Assembly: GCF_000376565.1 (NCBI RefSeq)
Contig: NZ_BARG01000045.1
Location: 62,001-126,000 of the forward strand
Length of the DNA: 64,000 bases
DNA from: Streptomyces hokutonensis
GTDB lineage: Bacteria > Actinomycetota > Actinomycetes > Streptomycetales > Streptomycetaceae
Direction of reading: 5' to 3'
The notes beneath the pieces were generated by a model that saw only the letters and a program-made list of their open reading frames with translations, had not been told where the DNA came from and did not search any database. Below, in pieces: positions 1-7,190 of the stretch. The number at the start of each line of letters is the position of its first letter. Position 1 is the stretch's first letter. A program made the position numbers and the translations under genes.

Positions 1-823
1 GGTCCAGCGCCGCGCGACGCCAACGCTCGGTCTCCGCGAGCTGGTTGAAGGTGAAGACGTGCAGGCCGGCGACCCCCGCCGGCGGCGCCGTGAGGGCCTC
101 CGCACTCCGCTCCAGCAACCGGTCCGGCGAATACCCACCGGGCGTCGCGAACCGCAGGAACCAGGACGCGTGCTTCGTGAGGAAGCGGGTCGACTCCCCC
201 ACGCCGATCTTCGTCGCCATGGCCAGCAGCTTCGCGCGCTGCACCGGCCCCGCGACGCCCACGTACAGCGGCAGGGTGACGTCACGGCGGCGGATGCGGC
301 CGACCCACTCCCCCAGCACGCGCGCGTCGAAGCACAGGTTGCTCACGATGTACGTGGCGTGCGCGCGCTTGTCCCACATGGCCTGGATGGTGAGGTCGTC
401 GTGGATGAGGGGGTGACTCTCGGGATAGCCGGTGATGCCGACGCGGGCGAACGGGCTGCCCAGTTCGCCGACCCTGCGCAGCACCGGCAGCGCCCCGTCG
501 TAGACCCCGGCCGGCGGATCGGCGTCGCCGGCCGGGACGAACACGTCGTCGACACCGGCCTGTCGGAGCCGGTCGACGACGTCCTTGAGGTGCGCGTCGT
601 CCCGCAGCAGCCGCGCGGGCACGTGCGGGACCACGCGGTAACCGTGTGCCGCGAGCCGTCCGACGAGGTCGAGGGTCGGCTCCAGGCCCTTGACCGGCGA
701 CGCCGTCACGGTGACGACGACATCGCGCGGTACATGGGCGAGGACCTTCTCCTCGGTCGCCTTCGCGGGCAGCACCTCGTAACGGACGCTCGACAGCAGC
801 GCCTTGAGACCTTCGCCGGCCAA
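1..823 (-). CDS. Methylenetetrahydrofolate reductase-like protein (C-terminus beyond window)
   Basis: The translation has the look of the MTHFR flavoprotein family, a TIM barrel that interconverts 5,10-methylene- and 5-methyl-tetrahydrofolate. Readable segments include a folate-barrel start (VVVTVTASPVKGLEPTL), FVPAGDADPP, ITGYPESHP and GVAGPVQRAKLLAMATKIG. The gene lies just downstream of the GMC oxidoreductase and in the same frame; only two codons separate that gene's TAG from the TTG proposed here as start (TTG-GCC-GGC-GAA). No strong ribosome site is visible, so translation may depend on the upstream gene. A role in C1 metabolism from choline or betaine demethylation is inference from this pairing. 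The 3' end lies off the left edge. Family call is fairly sure, start codon is not. Confidence 0.75.
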   Translation of the reverse strand, partial: MAGEGLKALLSSVRYEVLPAKATEEKVLAHVPRDVVVTVTASPVKGLEPTLDLVGRLAAHGYRVVPHVPARLLRDDAHLKDVVDRLRQAGVDDVFVPAGDADPPAGVYDGALPVLRRVGELGSPFARVGITGYPESHPLIHDDLTIQAMWDKRAHATYIVSNLCFDARVLGEWVGRIRRRDVTLPLYVGVAGPVQRAKLLAMATKIGVGESTRFLTKHASWFLRFATPGGYSPDRLLERSAEALTAPPAGVAGLHVFTFNQLAETERWRRAALD

Positions 824-829
824 CCCGGC

Positions 830-2497
830 CTACCCGGCCTGCTTCTGGGCGTCGCGGTGGCGGTAGTACACGGCCTTGGAGGGAGCCAGCGGCTCCTTGC
901 CCAGGATCAGGTCGGCCGCCTTCTCGGCGATCATCATGACGGGCGCGTAGATGTTGCCGTTGGTCACGTACGGCATGACCGACGCGTCGACGACCCGCAG
1001 CCCCTCGACTCCGTGCACCCGCATGCTGGTCGGGTCCACGACCGACATCTCGTCGGTGCCCATCTTGCAGGTGCAGGAGGGGTGCAGCGCGGTCTCGCCC
1101 TCCTTGGCGACCCAGGCGAGGATCTCCTCGTCGGTCTCGACGGACGGGCCGGGCGAGATCTCGCCGTCGTTGTACGGGGCCAGCGCGGGCTGGTTGAGGA
1201 GCTTGCGGGCGACCCGGATCGACTCGACCCACTCGCGCCGGTCCTGTTCCGTGGAGAGGTAGTTGAAACGCAGCGCCGGGTGCTCCAGCGGGTCCTTGCT
1301 CTTGATCTTCACCGAGCCGATGGCGTCGGAGTACATGGGCCCGACGTGCACCTGGTACCCGTGGCCGCCGGCCGGCGAGGAGCCGTCGTAGCGGACCGCG
1401 ATGGGCAGGAAGTGGAACATCAGGTTGGGGTAGTCGACGTCCTCGTTGCTGCGGGCGAAGCCGCCGGCCTCGAAGTGGTTCGTGGCGGCGGGGCCCTTGC
1501 GGAAGAGCCACTGCAGGCCGATGAAGGGGGCGCGCCACTTCGCCATGTACGGCTGCATGGAGACGGGTTGCTTGCAGGCGTACTGGATGTACACCTCCAG
1601 GTGGTCCTGCATGTTCTCGCCGACGCCCGGCAGGTCGTGGACGACGTCGATGCCGAGGGCGCTCAGCTCCTCCGCGTTGCCGACCCCCGAAAGCTGAAGC
1701 AGCTGCGGGGAGTTGATCGCGCCGCCGCAGAGGATGACCTCGCGGGCGCGCACCTGGTGGATCTTGCCGCGATGCTTGTACTCGACGCCGACGGCCTTCT
1801 TGCCCTCGAAGAGGACGCGGTTGACCATCGCGCGGGTGGTGACGGTGAGGTTGGGCCGCTTGCGTACGGGCTTCAAGTACGCCTTGGAGGCGGAGAGTCG
1901 GCGCCCCCGGCTGACGTTGCGGTCGAAGGGCGCGAAGCCCTCCTGCTGGTAGCCGTTGACGTCGTCGGTGCGCGGATAGCCCGCTTCCTGAACGGCGTTG
2001 AGGAAGGCGCCGAACAACGGGTTGCTGGCGGGCCCGCGTTCGAGGACGAGCGGGCCGTCGTGGCCGCGGAACTCGTCGTCGGGCTCGGCCGCGAGGCAGT
2101 TCTCCATGCGCTTGAAGTACGGCAGACAGTGCGCGTAGTCCCAGCTCTCCATGCCGGCGTCGGCGGCCCAGCGCTCGTAGTCCATGGGGTTGCCGCGCTG
2201 GAAGATCATGCCGTTGATGCTGCTCGAGCCGCCCAGCACCTTGCCGCGCGCGTGGTAGACGCGCCGGTCGCCCATGTGCGGCTCGGGTTCCGACTCGTAC
2301 TTCCAGTCGTAGAACCGGCTGCCGATCGGGTAGGTCAGCGCGGCGGGCATGTGGATGAAGACGTCCCACGGGTAGTCGGGCCGGCCGGCCTCCAGGACGA
2401 GCACCTTGTTGCCCGGGTCCGCGGAGAGCCGGTTCGCCAGTGCGCTGCCGGCGGATCCACCGCCGACGATGACGAAGTCGTATTGCAGGGGAGCCAT
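830..2497 (-). CDS. betA: GMC-family oxidoreductase, choline dehydrogenase-like
   Basis: This 555-residue FAD enzyme resembles BetA choline dehydrogenases, which oxidise choline to betaine aldehyde and further to glycine betaine. An N-terminal dinucleotide fold (FVIVGGGSAGSALANRL, residues 9-25) is followed by the GMC signature around ARGKVLGGSSSINGMIFQRG. The C-terminal domain contains LHPSCTCKMG (471-480) and the family segment NGNIYAPVMMIAEKAADLI. I chose the ATG at 2497 because the FAD motif begins nine residues later; an upstream in-frame start adds a 28-residue tail with no domain. It is the first gene of a two-gene unit with the MTHFR-like gene. Substrate is not proven: GMC members also oxidise other alcohols. 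Confidence 0.85.
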   Translation of the reverse strand: MAPLQYDFVIVGGGSAGSALANRLSADPGNKVLVLEAGRPDYPWDVFIHMPAALTYPIGSRFYDWKYESEPEPHMGDRRVYHARGKVLGGSSSINGMIFQRGNPMDYERWAADAGMESWDYAHCLPYFKRMENCLAAEPDDEFRGHDGPLVLERGPASNPLFGAFLNAVQEAGYPRTDDVNGYQQEGFAPFDRNVSRGRRLSASKAYLKPVRKRPNLTVTTRAMVNRVLFEGKKAVGVEYKHRGKIHQVRAREVILCGGAINSPQLLQLSGVGNAEELSALGIDVVHDLPGVGENMQDHLEVYIQYACKQPVSMQPYMAKWRAPFIGLQWLFRKGPAATNHFEAGGFARSNEDVDYPNLMFHFLPIAVRYDGSSPAGGHGYQVHVGPMYSDAIGSVKIKSKDPLEHPALRFNYLSTEQDRREWVESIRVARKLLNQPALAPYNDGEISPGPSVETDEEILAWVAKEGETALHPSCTCKMGTDEMSVVDPTSMRVHGVEGLRVVDASVMPYVTNGNIYAPVMMIAEKAADLILGKEPLAPSKAVYYRHRDAQKQAG

Positions 2498-2565
2498 GAT
2501 CTCTCGTCTCGCTCGCGCCGTAGATACGCGAGGCATGCTAATACGGGTATCGCCATACGCACCAG

Positions 2566-2577
2566 GTTGCGAGCAAC
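2566..2577. promoter_or_regulatory. Inverted repeat upstream of the betA-like gene
   Basis: GTTGC-GA-GCAAC is a perfect 5-bp-arm palindrome about 70 bp upstream of the betA-like ATG, in a locally AT-richer stretch that should hold the promoter. A TetR-type binding site is plausible because a decayed TetR gene lies next to it. No binding evidence. Confidence 0.35.
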
Positions 2578-2689
2578 GCAACTTGCAAGGTCTAGATTTC
2601 CGGATTGTTACCGGTGGTGGAGTGTCTCGGGGCCGGGGACGGGCAGCACTCGGGGGCCCCGGGCATCGAGGCGCGCGGCAGGTGGGGCA

Positions 2690-3110
2690 GGGCTACGGGG
2701 CGAGCGGGTGCACCGCACCCATGGCCCGGTCGAGAAGCTGCGGCAGCGGAACCGCCGGTCCGGCGGACCACCTCGGGGCGCAGCAGGTCCCGCATCTGCA
2801 GATAGCGCTCCTGACAACGGCTGCGCACCGAGGGCGACGGAACGATCACCCAGGCTGTCTCGAGTGCGGCGCCGCTGTCCTTGTCCTGCCGAACGGCGGG
2901 CTCCAGGGCGTGCCGCAGCGCCGTCCAGATCGGTTCGTCGTCCGGCCGCCGCTCAAGGGCGTCCTGCGCGTGCCGGGCGTGGTCCTCCGTCATGACGAGG
3001 AGGACGTCTTCCTTGGTGGGGAAGTAGCGGACGAGCGTCGCCCGGGACATCCCGCGCGACTTGATACAGCCCTCCGGCTGAAGCCGCTGCCGAGCGATCT
3101 CAAGCCGCTG
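2690..3110 (-). pseudogene. Decayed TetR/AcrR-type regulator
   Basis: From about 3050 leftwards the minus strand reads SRATLVRYFPTKEDVLL, a classic TetR recognition helix with the following helix, then an AcrR-like body (DALERRPDDEPIWTALRHAL, CQERYLQMRDLLRPEVVRR). The first part of the HTH domain, normally about 40 residues, is not recognisable, and no good start codon with a ribosome site precedes it. Near 2765 the homology leaves the frame; an adjacent frame carries a short plausible tail ending in TAG at 2693. The region therefore looks like a regulator with a lost N-terminus and a frameshift. A sequencing error cannot be excluded. It may once have controlled the neighbouring betA-like operon. 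Confidence 0.55.
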
Positions 3111-3253
3111 GTCACAAATGGGAGTCCATCGAGTCTTCGAGTCGACGGAAAGGTGGGGCGGCGATTCGGCCACGCCCGGTACCCCCGTGCGCCCCGCAAT
3201 TCGGGGGTGGCCGACCCAGGCGCCCCGTAACCACGCGGCGAGGAAGCGACTCA

Positions 3254-3265
3254 AACACGCGTGTT
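3254..3265. promoter_or_regulatory. 12-bp perfect palindrome (operator-like)
   Basis: AACACGCGTGTT is a perfect palindrome in the roughly 300-bp stretch between the TetR remnant and the small-peptide gene at 3419. Palindromes of this size next to TetR genes are often autoregulatory operators; here it would be an orphan site or serve the downstream operon. Apart from it, 3111-3418 shows nothing I can support. Confidence 0.35.
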
Positions 3266-3418
3266 CGAAACCAGCGGCGGGCTCGTTGTCCCGGTCATCA
3301 TCAGTCGTCCCCAATCCGGCCTGTACGCAGCCCTGTTGGTGACGCATGCCGGTGGTCGCCGTGCGCACCGCCGCCGGTCCATGCCCGTTCACCCACCCGA
3401 CCGACCGCTGGAGGAACC

Positions 3419-3583
3419 ATGAACCCCAACCCCAACCCCGTCGTCTGCGCCCATCCCGTCCCCGGACGGCCCGAGGCGACTCGGGCGGCTGCCGGTCCCC
3501 GTACGACATTCGGTGCCGGTGTCAGTGCCGCCGTGTCGCCCGTCGCGGATACGTCACGTCCGACACCGAGGTGGGGGGCATGA
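3419..3583 (+). CDS. Small peptide of 54 residues, possible precursor peptide
   Basis: This short frame starts with ATG four bases after a GGAGGAACC ribosome site and ends in a TGA that overlaps the ATG of the next gene (GCATGA), so the two are probably translationally coupled. The peptide starts MNPNPNPVVCAHPVPG, contains one Cys (residue 10), several Ser/Thr in its second half and ends PTPRWGA. It has no signal peptide and no membrane segment. Third-position GC falls from near complete in the first 20 codons to lower values later. Followed by a kinase-fold protein and an ABC exporter, it could be the precursor of a small ribosomal peptide product, or simply a leader ORF. I recognise no family; the single Cys argues against a multi-ring lanthipeptide. 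Confidence 0.5.
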   Translation: MNPNPNPVVCAHPVPGRPEATRAAAGPRTTFGAGVSAAVSPVADTSRPTPRWGA

Positions 3584-4461
3584 CCGACCCGAACTCCCTT
3601 GCGGCGCCGCTCCGTTCGTGGGCCGAGAAGACCCTGGGCCCGGTCACCGCCGTACGCCGTCTCCCGCCCGGCTCGTCAACCGCGGCCGTATGGCAGGTGG
3701 TCCGCGGGTCGGACAACGCCCGTTTCCACCTCAAGACCGCGCCGTCGCCGGGGGCCTTCACCCGGGAGACGTTCGCCTACCGGCACGCCGCGCCCGCTCT
3801 CGGTCCCGGCAACGCGCCGCGCCTGGTGGCGACTTCGGCCCGGCACCTGGCCATGATCCTGACCGCTCTGCCCGGCGCACCGCTGTCGCAGGCGCGGCTG
3901 TCGGAGACCGCGCTGCTGACGGTCCACTGGCGGGCCGGGATGCTCGTCGCCGAACTGCACCAGGCCGGACGCCCCACTCCCACCGCGCGCCGTGAGGCAT
4001 CCGCGTTCCTGTCCCGTCTCGCCGACGCGGCCGCACGCCATGCCGACGCGGCCGGCAACCAACTATCCCCAGCGGAACGGCAGTTCGTCACCGCGCTCGC
4101 CGACCGTCTGCGTGTCCTGGACCGGTTGCCCCTGGGCTTCGTCCACGGAGGCGGCATCGAGTCCGCCCTCCGCTGGTCACGTGCCGCGCGGCCGGCCCTC
4201 CAGGACTTCGACCGGGCACGTTTCGCCCCGGTCGTCGTCGACTTCGTCCACCTCGACTGCGGGCTGTGGGCCGAACGGCCGCTGCTGCGCGCCGCGTTCT
4301 TCGACGGCTACGGCCGCGCGCTGGGCGCCGAGGAGCAGCAGGCCCTGCGCTGTCTGACGGGTCTGCACGCGGTGCGGTCACTGGCGGAAGGTTCGACGTG
4401 CGGGGACCGGGCGACGGCCCGGACGGCATTGGACCGGCTCAAGAGCGAGGTGGGCGTGTGA
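3580..4461 (+). CDS. Aminoglycoside phosphotransferase-fold protein with degraded active site
   Basis: The 293-residue protein follows the APH/choline-kinase fold: an N-lobe with a likely ATP-binding Lys in FHLK (K52), a helical middle, and a C-lobe with a DFD-like motif (D209-F210-D211) followed by a second DFVHLDCGLW stretch. The catalytic loop, normally HGDxxxxN, here reads HGGGIESA (residues 189-196), so the catalytic Asp and the Mg-binding Asn are replaced by Gly and Ala. By established kinase chemistry this should cripple phosphotransfer, so I read it as a pseudokinase or a binding protein. The start ATG overlaps the stop of the 54-residue peptide and the stop overlaps the GTG of the ABC gene. 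APH-fold proteins occur in several peptide-natural-product clusters; a role here is inference. Confidence 0.75.
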   Translation: MTDPNSLAAPLRSWAEKTLGPVTAVRRLPPGSSTAAVWQVVRGSDNARFHLKTAPSPGAFTRETFAYRHAAPALGPGNAPRLVATSARHLAMILTALPGAPLSQARLSETALLTVHWRAGMLVAELHQAGRPTPTARREASAFLSRLADAAARHADAAGNQLSPAERQFVTALADRLRVLDRLPLGFVHGGGIESALRWSRAARPALQDFDRARFAPVVVDFVHLDCGLWAERPLLRAAFFDGYGRALGAEEQQALRCLTGLHAVRSLAEGSTCGDRATARTALDRLKSEVGV

Positions 4462-6407
4462 GGCCCGACCTGAACGCCGTCCCGTCCGGCCGAGGCACGG
4501 GCGGGGCCCGGGTGAGCGCCGCGTCGCGGCGGGCGGCGCCCGTTGGGGCGGGGCGGGTCGCTCCACCTCCGCCCGCCGAGCTGCGTTACGGCGGCAAGTA
4601 CAGCAAGAACCCGCTGGAGGAGGCCGCGTTCGCGGCGATGGTACGGCGGCTGCCGTCGGTGCTGTCGCGGACCGCGCGGACGGCCTGGGCGATCGACCGG
4701 CGGGCCGTACTGCTGCTGGCCGCCTGCCAGTTGGCGGTCGGCGCCGGTGCCGCGGTCCAGTTGACGGCCACCGCGCACGCGATGCGGGCGGTCTTCGGCA
4801 CCGGCCCGGTGCCCGACCGCCTCCACCAGGCGCTGCCCGCCCTCCTCGTCATCACCGTGGCCGCGGTCATCAGCAGGACGGCGACCGCGCTGTCGTCGTA
4901 CGCCGACGGGCGGATCACACCGGTGCTGACCACGGAGGCGGACAGCTCCCTAGTGGCGGCGGTGTGCCGGATCGAGGCCGCCGCGCGCGCCGAGGACGGG
5001 TGCGCGGACCGGCAGGAGGCCGCGGAGATGGGCGTGGTCCGCAGCCACGTCATGGTCCAGGACGCCACCCGTCTCACCGCCGCCGTCATCCGGATGGTCA
5101 CCGCGAGCGGGGTGCTGACGGTGCTGCACCCACTGCTGCTGCCCCTGCTGCTGCTCGCCGTGGTCCCCGCCGGAGTCGGTGCCGTGCTGCACGCCCGGGT
5201 CACCTACGAGACGCACTACGCGAACGTCGGCGACCGCAACGTCCGCCAGAACCTTCGGGGTTGGGCCACCAGCGCGAAGTTCACCGACGAGATCCGCGCC
5301 AACACCATGACCGGCTATCTCAACTTCTGGTACCGGACGATCTCCGAACGCATCGACGCCCGCACCCTGACCGCCGCTCCCCGGATGCTGAGGATCGTGC
5401 TGTCCAGCTCGGCGATCGGCGGGATCTTCCTCGTCGCGACCTGGGCGGCGCTCGCGTGGCTGGTGAGCACCGGGAGGATCGAGCCGGCCATCGCCGGGAC
5501 CGCGGTCGTCGCCGTGCAGACCACCCTCGGCGCGCTCTCCCAGGTCGTCATCTACGGCGCGGCCATGTTCCACACCTCGCTCTACCTCGCCGACATGGAC
5601 TCCTTCCTCGACTACGCCGACCAACACGCGCCCGAACGCGGCGAGTTGACGGTGACAGGGCCGGTCACGGAGATCAGGGTGGAGGAGGCCGCGTACCGGT
5701 ATCCGGGCAAGGAGACCCCGGCCGTCGCCGGAGTGTCACTGACCGTGCGCCGGGGCGAGATCCTCGCCCTGGTCGGCGAGAACGGATCCGGGAAGTCCAC
5801 CCTGGTCCGACTGCTCGCCGGCATCTTCCTGGCGGACAAGGGCACGGTCTCCTGGAACGGCGAGGACGTCACCCGCCTCGACCCCGACAGCCTGTGGGTC
5901 CGCTCCGGGCTTGTGCCTCAGTCCTTCGCGCAGTGGCCGCTGTCGGTACGCGACAACGTCACCCTCGGCCAGCCCCGCGAGGACGGCGACGCCCTGGTCC
6001 GGGAGGCGATCGACGCCGTCGGCCTGACCGAGGCCGTCCACCAACTCCCTGCCGGACTCGACACGTTGCTGGCCCGGGACGTCTGGGGCGGCAGCGAATT
6101 CTCCGGCGGCCAGTGGCAGCGTCTGGCCTGCGCACGCGCCCTCTACCGCAGGGCCGGACTGCTGATCCTGGACGAGCCGACCTCGGAGATGGACGCCCGC
6201 GGCGAACACACCATCCTCCGCAAGATCAAGGCGCTCTCCGGCGACTGCATCACGATCGTGGTGACCCACCAGCTCGTCAACACCAAGATCGCCGACCGAA
6301 TCCTCGTCATGGACCACGGCCGCATCACCGAACAGGGCCCCTACGACCAACTCGCCGCCGGAGGAGGCTTGTTCGCCGACCTCCTGGCCCTGTCGACCGA
6401 TCGCTGA
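4458..6407 (+). CDS. ABC transporter, fused membrane and ATPase domains (exporter type)
   Basis: A 649-residue half-transporter: about 85 polar N-terminal residues, a six-helix membrane domain (roughly 90-390) and an ATPase domain with Walker A GENGSGKST (about 440-448), Q-loop in LVPQSFAQWP, signature FSGGQWQR (about 548) and Walker B LLILDEPTS (about 567). This architecture is that of type IV exporters acting as homodimers. The GTG start overlaps the previous stop (GTGA), so peptide, APH-fold protein and exporter form one coupled unit. There is no C39 peptidase domain, so if it exports the small peptide, leader removal would need another enzyme. The substrate is unknown. Confidence 0.85.
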   Translation: MRPDLNAVPSGRGTGGARVSAASRRAAPVGAGRVAPPPPAELRYGGKYSKNPLEEAAFAAMVRRLPSVLSRTARTAWAIDRRAVLLLAACQLAVGAGAAVQLTATAHAMRAVFGTGPVPDRLHQALPALLVITVAAVISRTATALSSYADGRITPVLTTEADSSLVAAVCRIEAAARAEDGCADRQEAAEMGVVRSHVMVQDATRLTAAVIRMVTASGVLTVLHPLLLPLLLLAVVPAGVGAVLHARVTYETHYANVGDRNVRQNLRGWATSAKFTDEIRANTMTGYLNFWYRTISERIDARTLTAAPRMLRIVLSSSAIGGIFLVATWAALAWLVSTGRIEPAIAGTAVVAVQTTLGALSQVVIYGAAMFHTSLYLADMDSFLDYADQHAPERGELTVTGPVTEIRVEEAAYRYPGKETPAVAGVSLTVRRGEILALVGENGSGKSTLVRLLAGIFLADKGTVSWNGEDVTRLDPDSLWVRSGLVPQSFAQWPLSVRDNVTLGQPREDGDALVREAIDAVGLTEAVHQLPAGLDTLLARDVWGGSEFSGGQWQRLACARALYRRAGLLILDEPTSEMDARGEHTILRKIKALSGDCITIVVTHQLVNTKIADRILVMDHGRITEQGPYDQLAAGGGLFADLLALSTDR

Positions 6408-6456
6408 CCCTCCTTGCCACCGTGGCCGCGGTCCGACATCGAGGAGCGGAGGCCGT

Positions 6457-6487
6457 TTGACCTTGACACGGTGGCAAGGTCTTCACT
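6457..6487 (+). promoter_or_regulatory. MerR-type promoter with 19-bp spacer and dyad operator
   Basis: A TTGACC -35 element (6457-6462) and a TTCACT -10-like element (6482-6487) are separated by 19 bp, the over-long spacing typical of MerR-controlled promoters. The spacer region contains a near-perfect dyad, GACCTTGACA-CGG-TGGCAAGGTC (6459-6481, 9 of 10 arm positions match). The second gene downstream encodes a MerR protein, so autoregulation by DNA untwisting, as in other MerR systems, is the natural reading. Confidence 0.65.
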
Positions 6488-6509
6488 GCTGCCCAAGGAG
6501 GTGGTCCCC

Positions 6510-7190
6510 ATGACCATGACGAGACAGAAGGCGGATGCGCTCCAGGCGCTGGAGGACGCGAGTTCGTCCGTGCGGTTGCGGGCGGCTCTGGCGGTCGGAA
6601 CGGCGCCTGACTCGCGCTTCGTCGGCAAGCTCGTCGAGCGGTGCGCGGTCGAGCCCGAGTTCTTCGTCCGGGACATGCTGACCTGGGCGCTCACCCGTCA
6701 CCCGGTGTCCCTGACACTCCCCGCGCTGTTCCGCGAAGTGCGCTCGGAGCGTCCGCAGGCGCGCAGTCAGGCGCTGCACACGCTGTCCAAGATCGGGGAC
6801 CGACAGGCGTGGCCGGCGATCACCCAGGAGCTGCTCTCCGACGCCGACGACGAGGTGGCGAGGAGCGCCTGGCGGGCCGCGGTCGTGCTGGTGCCGGGCG
6901 GCGAGGAGTCCGCGTTGGCCACCGTGCTGGCGACGCAACTCGGGCGCGGTGAGCGGGAGACACAGCTGAGTCTGAGCCAGGCGCTCGTCGCACTGGGCGA
7001 AGCGATCGTGCCGGCTCTGGACGCTGCGACGACGGTCTCCGACCCGCGTGCACGTGCGCACGCGCTCGCGACACAAGGGCTGTTGCGCGACCCGGACGCC
7101 GGGTTCGAGTCGGCGATCGAGGAGGCCAAGCGCGTCGTGGCCCTCACCGGGGCGCCCAGGACGGACGATGAGAACCGTGCTGATCGGTGA
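6510..7190 (+). CDS. HEAT-repeat protein
   Basis: This 226-residue, entirely soluble, alpha-helical protein shows repeated helical pairs of HEAT type, for example SSSVRLRAALAVGTAPDSRF and ADDEVARSAWRAAVVL. No catalytic motif is visible. The ATG at 6510 follows an AAGGAG ribosome site; the gene begins just after the MerR-type promoter. Its 3' end overlaps the start of the MerR-HEAT gene by 23 bases, so the two are co-expressed. HEAT proteins act as protein-binding scaffolds; it may interact with the HEAT part of its MerR partner, which is inference. Confidence 0.75.
   Translation: MTMTRQKADALQALEDASSSVRLRAALAVGTAPDSRFVGKLVERCAVEPEFFVRDMLTWALTRHPVSLTLPALFREVRSERPQARSQALHTLSKIGDRQAWPAITQELLSDADDEVARSAWRAAVVLVPGGEESALATVLATQLGRGERETQLSLSQALVALGEAIVPALDAATTVSDPRARAHALATQGLLRDPDAGFESAIEEAKRVVALTGAPRTDDENRADR

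Noticed and set aside
59..2995. Very long plus-strand open frame opposite the MTHFR-like and betA-like genes
   Set aside because: Rich in Arg, Val, Asp and His without any domain, exactly mirroring the codon bias of the minus-strand genes. It is an antisense shadow.
2592..3509. A full-length 305-residue regulator on the minus strand
   Set aside because: Only the middle part matches TetR; the N-terminal 150 residues and the tail are low-quality frame, so a pseudogene is the better call.
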